Below the pieces are notes generated by a model. The model did not search any database, was not told the origin of the DNA, and saw nothing but the letters and a program-made list of their open reading frames with translations. Below, one piece after another: positions 54,799 to 64,000 of a stretch of 64,000 nucleotides of DNA. The stretch is from positions 21,387,980 through 21,451,979 of the forward strand of contig NC_049991.1 in assembly GCF_000003815.2 (NCBI RefSeq), read 5' to 3'. Position numbers and translations under genes: made by a program. Position 1 is the stretch's first letter. Each line of letters opens with the position of its first letter. The DNA comes from Branchiostoma floridae. Lineage: Eukaryota > Chordata > Leptocardii > Amphioxiformes > Branchiostomatidae.

Positions 54799-54884
54799 CT
54801 GCAGAGATAGAAGAAAGGAAAATATAAACTTTAGAACCTAGAACTTTATGTTTAAAAAAAAAGTTAAAGTTTGCCCATGCATCT

Positions 54885-55135
54885 ACAGACGCGTAGGGTG
54901 GCACCCATCCCCACTTCGAAGCCCTTGGGCCACACATGTGCAAGCCACTACAGCAGGGGGCTGGTCCGCTGGTTGTAATGTGTGTTTAACTTCCATACTC
55001 TTCCTCATTAGTGCTGAGTGCTAAGCAGAGAAAGCAGCATGTACCATTTTTAGAGTCTTTGGTATGACTCGGCCGGGATCGAACTCACGACCTACCAAAT
55101 GCAAGGCGAACACTCTACCCACTCGGCCGTTGCAC
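54885..55135 (-). mobile_element. tRNA-derived SINE
   Basis: The minus strand starts GCAACGGCCGAGTGGGTAG (A box) and has GTGAGTTCGATCCCGGCC (B box), then a body with ATACCAAAGACTCTAAAAAT. The acceptor ends do not pair. Parts of the body recur at 16300-16350. Confidence 0.65.
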
Positions 55136-55140
55136 CGGTT

Positions 55141-55302
55141 GGCCTTTATGTACGATTATGTTATTAAGTTTAATTTGGTTTGTTGCACTTTTTGTATGAT
55201 TTATGTTCGGGGTTCTCCCCCCAGTGGGCTTTGAAAAACACTGTCAGGCAACATGCTTTCGCCCTTGTTAAATAAAGAATTAACAAACAAACAAACAAAC
55301 AG
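55141..55302 (+). mobile_element. Retroelement 3' end with AATAAA and (CAAA)n tail
   Basis: Contains TGTATGATTTATGTTCGGGG, then TTAAATAAAGAATTAA and (ACAA)n. This is the usual look of a CR1-type 3' terminus; no coding part is attached. Confidence 0.5.
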
Positions 55303-56032
55303 TGCTTACGCCATGCCAATTCATTTCCATGGTTCTCAGATATTCAGAAATAAAAATGTACCAAGCAGACATCATAAAAGCATAAGTTAGCTCAAATAGG
55401 AGTACACCAAAGCATAAACCTAGTCCTCTGGCTTTGGTTTCTTTGTGTTTTTTCCACTTTAACATTATTCTTTATTATATTTTAAATCAGTAAACCAGCA
55501 AATTAAATTAGTATGGCCTCAGAAAAAATGTTGATGCGTGTTACCTATTAATTAGAATTACATGATGATAAGAATTTCTGTATTTGTTTTATTCCTTGAA
55601 TGATCTTAGCATTCCCTTGTAGTTGTATGTTAAATGCTTTAAGTTTAAGCTAGATCTTAATTAATAACTGTGCAGAAGGCAGAAGACACTGCTATGTATT
55701 TTAGTACTAGTGTCCATTGATACAGTCAGACATTGACAAGAGAATCCATCACACTGACTACAGGTATGTAAATTAACAAAATAAACAAAGAAGCATTAAA
55801 AGTAAAATGATTGTTTATTTGCTTCAGGAATGCATCAAAGTTACTTCCTAGTGAACAAAACAAGAAAGCTTCAGAAAAAAGCTGGCCGGTGCGTATTTTG
55901 GAAAAAGCCTGGATGTTAAACAAAATCACACGAAAAAAAGAGTTTTTAAACATCGAATTACTGAACTGGTCTTTCTTCTATTAAAAAAACACTACATGAG
56001 ATTTGTCTAACAAAAAAAAAAAATAATTTTAG

Positions 56033-56121
56033 CAAATGGGGTTCGAACCCACGATCTACGGCTGGAGAAGCAAACTGCTCCAATAGGTACCGTGCTGTAG
56101 ACCACTCGGCCACGCTGGCTC
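56033..56121 (-). mobile_element. tRNA-related pseudogene or SINE head
   Basis: The minus strand reads GCCAGCGTGGCCGAGTGG and GTGGGTTCGAACCCC, with a paired T-arm, and a T-run downstream. The 5' GCCAGCG does not pair with the 3' end, so a functional tRNA is unlikely. Confidence 0.5.
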
Positions 56122-58039
56122 GATTACGCAATAGGACGTATAGAAGGGCTCTTAGAAGGGTTTGGTTAAATTGACCGATCCATGCATCCATGCATGCATC
56201 CATGCAAACCAAACGAAGGGTTGAAAGACCCGCTTCTTCCGTCTAGCACCGGCAAAAATAGTCAACAGTCTTATGTATGAATCTCCTCACTTCATATGGT
56301 AGCAGTGCCACCTTACAGATTTCAACAGTACTGCAGGTACCAATACTCTGAGTGCAAACCTTGATGAAATATGTCGATTTGGTTTTAACTTCACTGAGAA
56401 CTATCAAATCAATGTAAAGATAGACTCCCTGGGTGGTGGTAATGGTTTTGCTCAACGCCAAAAAGGCTAACATCTATATTCTATTTTACCGGTAACCTCA
56501 AATTAGTTCCATTAGTGTCAAAATATTGACATTTGACGTGTGCGAGACAGATCCCAGGTCAGTACCATAACAGCCTCCCTACGTCAGTCGATACGTTCCA
56601 CCAGAAATAGGCCTCTAATTTGGTGACCTGCCGAACTCGCGGGCCGGGAGAAAATGTCAATATTTACTCTGATTTCTTCGGGGGTAATCCAAGCTGTTGT
56701 GACCTCGGCTGGGAAAAATGGGAAGAATTTTGTAGTGTTTCCAAGAACGTGTAAGAACGTTTTCACCCTTCCCAATACTCTTTTTAATCTCCAAGCAGAT
56801 CCTTCGGTAGCATAAGATGGTATCAAAAGCTGGCAGAGGAGTGAAGCCGGCTTAGATCACAGTACTGACTTATGTTGTGTCTTGAAAAGTGGGTAAGGAA
56901 TTTAGAAAGGTCTTGAATTGTAGGCTTGTGTCGGCATTCCAGGTCCTTACATGGACACAGTCGAACCGGAGGTCAGAGGTCACAGGAACTTCTTAAGTTA
57001 AAGACTTCTGCTGTGACTCAAGATCTACACTGGTCTTACAAGGAACTAGACAAGGCATGGATAATGTCTTATATGCCTGGAGACACAGCTAGCCTTCTCC
57101 CTGTGGCTTAACCCTGTAACCAAGACATATTTGGAGCCAAAAGGCAAGAAGGCCAACTAATGCTGACTCAAGGACCATCACAAGGGCTCAAGAATTTTAA
57201 TTTCAGTTCCAAGGAAATAATCAAAATATTGCTGACTCAACAAGTATTGTTTCACATGAAAATGGACATAGCTAGCTAAATTTTTATATATAGTATCAAT
57301 AAAAAGCATTTGTTTTCATCTAAAGAAAGAATTCATCAATAACGTTACAGGCAAAACTGTTACAAAACAAGCACCTATCAGTGAGGGGGGAGGGGGGCAT
57401 TGACCTTGCTCATGAACTCCTCCACCTTGTAAACCAATATTTCCTCCCAACACTGACAAGAACCAAGGCCCCTTAGGTCTGCCGATGTGTCAGACAGAAA
57501 CACCGGAAGGGCAAAAGTTGAGCAGACAAAACTGAAATAAACAGTCTGAGTTCGCATCCTGGACTAACCTTCTCAACAATCAGCTCACTGTCAAGGTCAC
57601 AATGTTGTACCAAATAACTGGACAAGTAACGATAACAATAACAATTCTCTGGGTTTCCCAAGTAAACCAAATTTTTGTTTTCAAACCCTCCATTGCAGTT
57701 TCTCACTAACTGCTCAAGTCATTCTACCCCATCCTGGCTTGCAATATATACTGACCTGCTAGAGGTCTCTCTTTACTGCATCACACCTGTCATATGAACT
57801 GTCCTGGCATGATCTCAGATCTTTGGAGTGAAAATCTGAGATCAAACTTATCTAAGATATCAAATTTTACAAAAAAGGACTCTTATAACGTCTACTGATA
57901 TATACTTACGTTTGTTCGAAAATGATTAAGAGAAAATCAGTTCACACAAATGTAGGTTTGAAAATGCTTCAAGTTCTTGGTATGTGAAATCAACATATTT
58001 AGAAGTTAACTTGAAAGTTCATCTGTGTTGGTAGAAGTC

Positions 58040-58386
58040 CAGGGTTCTAGCTAGTGCATTTTGGCATAGTGGGCCCCTACGCTAAAATTTGTGACCACTA
58101 CGCTAAAATATGGGTCACTACACTAATTTTTCACTTGAGTGTAGTGGTGCTTTGCTATCATTTGCTTGTTCAATAATGTCTAATCAATGTCTGAACAATA
58201 AAATATGATGATATGCCATTCAAAACTGACCAAAAAATCCTTCAAATTACTTAACTTTTAACTCTACATTGTCAACATCTCACCGCGGAGGGGCCAAGAC
58301 CCCCCTTCCACACCAATCTCCTGATTGGTCGCTTAGCTACCATACCATTCCCACTACGCTAAATTGAAATCCTGGCTAGAACCCTG
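58040..58386. mobile_element. CAGGGTTCTAG-family MITE
   Basis: CAGGGTTCTAGCTAG ... CTGGCTAGAACCCTG termini with repeated ACTACGCTAAA inside; AAGTC follows the right end and precedes the left end. Probably hAT-related. Confidence 0.78.
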
Positions 58387-58389
58387 AAG

Positions 58390-58628
58390 TCATTCTTGAA
58401 ATAGTTGAACTGTAATTTTCAACAACAAAATTGGACTCACCCAAGACTTCATAGACTTCCTGCAACCTATGATCCACTGCTTACTGAGTCACATGTTCTA
58501 TCTGCATAACGTGACGTCATGACAGCAGTGGATTGTTCATTCCTTGACAAAGACTGATGCAGTGCAGTCGAAAATTTGGGTGAGTCCAATTTTGGTGTTG
58601 GAAATTACAGTTCAACTATTTCAAGGAT
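58390..58628. mobile_element. Inverted-repeat element, ~50-bp arms
   Basis: The TTGAAATAGTTGAACTGTAA to TTGGACTCACCCAA arm is mirrored at 58575-58625. It lies directly beside the 58040 element and contains a CTTGACAAAGACTG..CAGTCGAAAA hairpin. Confidence 0.78.
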
Positions 58629-58959
58629 ATTTAGAAGTTTCCACTGTGTAAGCTAAGGGTGACTGACATGTTTGAGTGACTGAACAGGCAAACTTTAAGA
58701 ACCCCGGTAACGGTGCGACAAGTTTGAAGTACTGCTATGTGGAAAGGACACAAACTCTGTTCTGACAGGGCAGCAACCCTGCAGTGCCAACTAACATCTG
58801 ACAGGGTGCTCAGAGAATTTGTTGAATAAAAAAGTTATCTTATTTTTTTTTCCTTTTTGTGTATTTTTGTTGTAGTTTCAGTCGTACATTTAAATTTCAA
58901 ATTAGATTCCAATGGCATCAAACGTCTATACAAATCAAGTCAAGGTCATATTAAGATCA

Positions 58960-59365
58960 CAGTTAGATTTCAGTGTCACAGTGAGATCAGCAAGATCACA
59001 GCAAGATACAAAGAGATCACAATGAGATTACAGTGAGATTTTAGCAAGATCACAGCAAGATTACAGCGAGATCACAAGAACATTGCAGTGAGATCACTAT
59101 GAGACCTATCTTGATCACTATCTTGTGGTGAGATTATAGCAAGTCCCAACAAGATTCCAGTGGGATCACAGCAAGATCACAGCGAGATTGCAGTGAGATT
59201 ACAGTTAGATCACAGCAAGATCACAATGAGATTGTAGCGAGATTCCAGTGGGATGACAGCAAGATCACAACAAGATTGCAATGAGATCACAGTAAGTCTC
59301 CAGTCGTATCACAGTGAGATCAAAACGAGATCGAAGTGAGATTGCAGCTAGATCACAGTGAGAAC
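58960..59365. repeat. AGATCACAG-type degenerate minisatellite
   Basis: Runs of AGATCACAGCA / AGATTGCAGTG units of 10-12 bp, dozens of copies, giving many GATC sites. No coding content. Confidence 0.85.
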
Positions 59366-59562
59366 GCCATCTATAGTGGCCTGGAGGCCAAAAGCTGCAT
59401 GTTTCCATTGGCCTTGTCACTGGGAGCCTAACAATCACCCTGATTAAGTCAGAAATAATTGGAGTATTTGTCTGCAGGCATCACACGCTGACAGGTAGGT
59501 ATGTGGGATTTACGACGAGTGCAACCACAGCAACACAGGGAGGACAATGGGCTAAAGGATAG

Positions 59563-60085
59563 CAGGGCTAGAAATACTGTAAAAGTAATTAATTTTGCGG
59601 GATTTATTTTCACAGTAGCAGGAAAAAGGGCTTTTCACGGTGGTTTTAAGTTCGCGGTAGCATCATGCACTGTAGTTTCTTATTGTCATGGAAAAATGTT
59701 TGAGGTGGTTTTAACTTAAGTTCGCGGTGAAGCGGCCACTGCGAAAGTTTCTGCATTGACAGTACCACTTGCATATACAGGTTAGTGCAGGTACAATTGG
59801 AGCTGTGCAGGTATTTCTGGTGTCAGTCTACCTGCACCTAACCTGCACTGGTCAATATACTGGGTTTTATACATAAAAGCCATGATGCAGGTGTATGTGG
59901 ATTGTTATTAGCTGAATTGACTGTTAACACCTATACAGTATAAAGGCAATGGTTCCTGAACAATTTTAGTATGATCCATACTTTCTAAATTCAGAGTGGT
60001 GCAGATAAAATTTGTCTGGTGCAGGTAATTTCCAATGTTACCTGCACCAGTGCAGGTATGCAGAAAAAAAGGATTTCGAGCCCTG
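59563..60085. mobile_element. CAGGGCT-family MITE with nested TA MITE
   Basis: Starts CAGGGCTAGAAATA, ends GGATTTCGAGCCCTG; AGGATAG flanks both sides. At 59577-59762 it is split by a CTGTAAA..GACAG element flanked by TA; without that piece the host reads AGAAATACCACTTGCATAT as in the copies at 11653 and 44566. Confidence 0.88.
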
Positions 60086-60305
60086 AGGATAGGAGAGACA
60101 CCTGGGGCTAAACAGGACCGTGATCGGGGATAAAACACCGCGCAGCATTCCTGCTGTCGTTCCTGACGGATGCGTGACAAGCTTGTGTCACCCTGTAAGT
60201 CTGCAGTCAGCAGAATGTTGGAATTTTGAAGGTCAGAGTACAAAAGTCAAGGTTACAGCGCAGGGAACTGCATACACTTGAACTACTTTTCTAAACACTG
60301 TAGAG

Positions 60306-60535
60306 GTAACGCTAGTTCACCTTTATCCGCTACCGCGGGGTAACCTATATCCGTTGTTTTGAAAACAGGGTATTCATGGATAACAAGTGGACAGACTGTG
60401 GTTTGAATTTGCAGTACTTTCACAATATTACAGTTTGATACCAACATCATCCCTTGACTTGATATCCCTAAAAACGCTGTTGATAAGAAATACGGATATA
60501 GGTAACCCCGCGGATAAAGGTGAACTAGCGTTACA
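60306..60535. mobile_element. AGTTCACCTTTATCC-family MITE, full copy
   Basis: GTAACGCTAGTTCACCTTTA ... TAAAGGTGAACTAGCGTTAC, with inverted ends of about 45 bp including GGGGTAACCTATATCCG. Related copies are at 49260 and 50069. Confidence 0.87.
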
Positions 60536-60704
60536 TGTAGATTTAGTTTAACCAGTCACTACTTTGCTTGAAAGATAATTTTCTTCAGTCTAATACCATA
60601 TGTATGTATCAGTCATGGCATCAAGCATAGGTCAACACAGAAAATAGAGCCAATAACAAGAATTCCATCGATGGCCATGAAAATACGTAGAACAATGTCA
60701 TTTA

Positions 60705-60835
60705 AATTTCGGGCAAGTAAAAAGTTGGTTCGGGCAAGTATAGTTTTTACTATGTACTTGCCCGATGGGACAAATTAGATTTATTAACCTCCTTGGACAA
60801 GTCCATTTTAGAAAACTTGTCCAACCCTGCCAGGT
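60705..60835. mobile_element. CTTGCCCG-family fragment
   Basis: GGGCAAGTAAAAAG, GTACTTGCCCGATGGGACAA and ACTTGTCCAACCCTG, equivalent to the reverse orientation of the full copies. Confidence 0.6.
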
Positions 60836-61362
60836 CACCCTGTTTATCTGTTTACTCTCCAATTTGAGCCACCATTCAGGCCAGGCATGCCCTGACCTCA
60901 TGTAGCCATTAAGGGCTGACCCTTACCTTATATGGGCATGATGGGCTCTCTCTAAAGCCCTTACAACTATGGTGGGCGGGGCACTTTCTTCAGCCAACCA
61001 AGATGTCTTAGAAGATTACTTCAAGACATTGCCTCTCTACTGACACTTCTGAAAACCTGTCCATAGTGACCACTCAAGAGAATTGGTCACAGTATGAAAG
61101 GGTGACCGCTTAATAGACTATATGTATATGACCAGCACTGTGTGTATAAAACTTGTGTACAGGTTTGACTATACATGTAACTCGATCCTTGCGCGTTCCA
61201 CCTGTGCGGATTCCCACCTGAGGATTCCGACCTGCTCACGGGAATCTTCAGGTTTCTTAAGGAATCTTCCCCCAGCCTGACCTGATACTTCAGGTGTGCC
61301 TCAGCATGGCAGTGCATACTTAGGCAAACACAAAGCAGTTACTTGTTTCTCAGTATCTTGTA

Positions 61363-61663
61363 CAGGGTTGAACAAGTTTTCTAAGCACATAAAAAATGTA
61401 CTTGCCCGAACCAATTTTTCACTTGCCCAAAATTCAAATGTCACTGTTACTAGTATATGCATTTTCACTTCCAGCAATGGAATTCTCTGTAGACAATTGC
61501 TTGATGTCATGACTGTAAAAAGTAACAAGTATATCAAAATTGCACTAAAATCAATGGAAAAATCTTACTTGCCCGATCGGACAAGTGGGGTAGGACATGC
61601 ACTTGCCCGAACAGCACTTTCACTTGCCCTGGACAATAGGGCTAGTGGACTTGTTTATCCCTG
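61363..61663. mobile_element. CTTGCCCG-family MITE, copy 2
   Basis: CAGGGTTGAACAAGTTTTCT ... GACTTGTTTATCCCTG. Lacks a ~20-bp TTGTCCTATCGGG piece present in copy 1. Smaller relatives occur at 60705-60835 and 14795-14910. Confidence 0.82.
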
Positions 61664-61839
61664 TTATATGCCAATGTCTGGGGTGACCTAAGGTCACAAG
61701 ATATGATAATAAAATTCCATTCATTCATTTATTTATCCATCCACTCATTTTTTTCCTTATCCAACAAAACGTACCAGTACATATTTTGTTGATTTTATCA
61801 ATTAGTTACGGGAATTCAAACAATGCATGTATACAAAGT

Positions 61840-62000
61840 AATAAGTTTCACAGCAACCTTCATTTTAACTCAATGTAATCTGTATCTCCATTATATTTCA
61901 TCTACCCCTTTAATACCTCCCTCATGACCTCAATGAAAAATGGCCTGCCAATTTGAGCTGCTTATGAATAAACAAAGGTTCAAACAAACAAACAAATTTC
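61840..62000 (+). mobile_element. Retroelement 3' tail, uninterrupted relative of 40010-40475
   Basis: CCCTCATGACCTCAATGAAAA, GAATAAACAAAGGTTCAAAC and (AAAC)n. The copy at 40010-40475 has the same sequence split by a MITE, so this serves as an empty-site reference. Confidence 0.72.
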
Positions 62001-63634
62001 CTATAAACAAAAAGTAGAAAAAAGGTCTAACAGAAAACAATTGTTTCAGAAAAATGAAAAAAAAATATATCATTGATGTGGTTGAAAACTACTTCCTACA
62101 ATTTTTCTCTATTTCAATATTCTGTCACCCCCAAATTTTGCCTAAGATGGAACAGTCCGAAGGAAGCGAGCCAAGACTTCTCATGTCTTAAAAACAGTTG
62201 TCCTTTAGCTGATGTCTTGGCACAGCTGTTAGCGTGACCAGAAAAAACACACTTAACGTACGACTCAAGACGCAACTTCTTATAAGGACAATTGTCAGGC
62301 AAGACCTGTGCCAAAAGTCTTAAGTCTTAGCAACACCAGGCACTTTCTCTTTCTGCACATACATACTGCAATCCCCTAAAGACATAAAGAGTTTATTCCA
62401 GATAAACCTTTTTTTTTTCAGAGTTTACTCAGTGCAAGGCCAAGAGATAACTTCTACGTACTGGGCTAAAATGTGGAGCTGAAACAGCATTTCTTCCCTG
62501 AGCCAGAAACAATTCACAAGACAATAGCAAGTAGTCCGTGTAACGCAAACCCTGCTGTCCAGGGCTGTAATTGACCCCTTCCTTCTAGGGGGCCGGCGGA
62601 TGTTGGGCAAGCTGCTATAAGTGAGATTTAATCAGGCTAAGTAGCAAGCTCCATTAAATATTTCACTGAGAAAGAGGACTGATCCAACTACACAAGCAGG
62701 GGTTCTGTAGGGTGCACAGAAATATTTGCAAACAGATAATAATGTTGTAGGATGGATATGTCCATTCCAAAGTTGAAGAAGATGTGAAAGATCAAAAATG
62801 AAGAATCCGTTATTCAGTAAACCATACTCTGTGTGTAAGTTGCCCCTCTGAGACTTAGTGCTCCAGTAGACGAGAGGGTGGAGAAGGGATTGCACACTCC
62901 TCCTTCACCATAAAAAGTCATGTGTAGGTCAGGCAAACAGGTAAAAATGCCTGTCTGCCTGCTCATCTGTCCAATCGACAGGAGAATCCAAAAAAGAAAC
63001 CCTGTGTGTTCAATCATTTGTTCAACCTTCCTGACCACTTAGATTCCATGATCAGTGCAAACGTTTTCCCAACTTTTTTTTTTGCTCGCATCAGTTTTGG
63101 AAAGCCCAGAAGACGCCATCCATATAATCAAATCTGTATAGCCTAACTTCTCAGAACCAGTAGGACAATGAGCCTTTCTCAAAATAGTCACAAAAGCAGA
63201 AAGAAACCCCCGGATTTAAGGAGCTCCAGATTTTGAGACGTGCGTCACAGTCTCTTAAGGAACGTCAGAAGACTTTATCGTCTCCTTACCCTCCAGACCT
63301 GGAGACACTTCTTAAGGAGGCAGTAAATCTTAAAGATTAAGAAACTGGAAACCTGAGAGAGTGTCTAAGGAACAGCAGCTGGGGCTCAGGCCCAAAACCT
63401 TCAACCTGCCCGATGGACGCCTGCCAAACTCACGTCAAGGACTCTGAGGAAATGTCACGAGTCTTAGACGTCCATTACACCAGATTCGTCTTAAGACCTG
63501 CATGTTTCTTGAAGCAATCACAAGACTTGAGGGATAAGGCGCGTGGAAGAATGTCAACACTTGCAAGGACACAGTCAACAAAGTTGCTAATCTTATGATC
63601 ATATGATGATACACAAAAGGTCCCTCCCGACGTC

Positions 63635-64000
63635 TGCTTGGAGACTAGGTATTGACTTATTGTGGCTCTGCGCAAGAAATAGAACATGTTCTTACTTCTT
63701 CCCTACGTCTGACTGGGTGTAGAGCATTGTGACCTTATGCAAGGAATGATTACACACGTTCCTCACTACATCTTCTTGGAGACTAAGTATTGACTTATTG
63801 TGGCTCTGCGCAAGAAATAGAACATGTTCTTACTTCTTCCCTACGTCTGACTGGGTGTAGAGCATTGTGACCTTGTGCCAGGAATGATTACACGGGTTCC
63901 TCACTACATCTGCTTGGAGACCCTGGGCCAGGACTGGTTATAGGTAGGTTATACAGTACAGGTTCCTCCTCACATCTGCTTGAAGACCCTGTACAGATTA
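63635..64000. repeat. Tandem repeat, ~143-bp unit, continuing to the window edge
   Basis: GCTTGGAGACTAGGTATTGA and TGACTGGGTGTAGAGCATTG recur from 63639, 63775 and (shorter) 63910 and 63975. Confidence 0.85.

Larger units (their letters stand above)
54799..64000. other. Upstream intron of the MPRIP-like gene (at least 9.2 kb)
   Basis: No exon matching the N-terminal half of PH1 is visible on the minus strand. Apart from the repeats listed separately, 55310-56030, 56220-58030 and 61690-63600 show no recognised feature. Confidence 0.6.

Noticed and set aside
56033-56121. Functional tRNA gene
   Set aside because: A/B boxes and T-arm are present, but the acceptor stem does not pair.
54799-64000. 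Missing PH1 N-terminal exon (KWQRRFF-type)
   Set aside because: Searched by eye on the minus strand for the Trp-Gln-Arg-Arg and Phe-rich strand and a phase-0 donor; not found.

Overview
The window looks like chordate genomic DNA, most likely a cephalochordate (amphioxus, Branchiostoma). The evidence is one large intron-dense gene with a clear vertebrate counterpart, consensus GT/AG introns, CR1-like reverse-transcriptase fragments, tRNA-derived SINEs, many small inverted-repeat transposons, and minisatellites that straddle exon-intron boundaries. From memory, such boundary minisatellites have been reported at an amphioxus Adh locus under the name 'mirages'. The species is inferred, not proven.

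One gene dominates: a minus-strand gene for a myosin phosphatase Rho-interacting protein (MPRIP, p116Rip, M-RIP family). I could place 26 coding exons from 54798 down to a TGA stop at 11275. Every junction phase fits, giving one 7911-nt reading frame (2636 residues plus stop). It begins inside the first PH domain; the start codon and N-terminal half of PH1 lie beyond position 64000. In order the protein has: C-terminal half of PH1; a long acidic disordered linker; a complete PH2 over four small exons; a basic/Pro-rich linker; a very long coiled-coil and helical part, including a single 3576-nt exon; the conserved C-terminal coiled coils; and an SKSTPDFL / RLRLFET tail. By family knowledge this is a scaffold linking RhoA and myosin phosphatase to actin.

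Layout: 1-11274 is 3' flank (possibly 3' UTR near 11274) made almost wholly of repeats: tandem duplications, a fold-back MITE with a 9-bp target duplication, a 20-bp minisatellite, SINE and reverse-transcriptase relics. 11275-54798 is the gene. 54799-64000 is upstream intron, again full of repeats, with no exon that I can see.

The outstanding feature is that ten exons of this gene (B, D, H, L, P, Q, S, T, V, X) carry tandem copies of their own acceptor or donor edge, from 2 to about 31 copies, one of them (L) at both edges. In nine copies compared by hand, 38 of 46 differing codons were synonymous, so these intronic pieces look as if they diverged while coding or are kept similar by exchange with the exon. 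Several spacings are multiples of three and create plausible in-frame alternative splice sites.

Other layers: at least six families of non-autonomous DNA transposons with visible inverted ends, nested insertions, an internal empty-site comparison, and a recurrent small hairpin resembling a hammerhead-ribozyme core.
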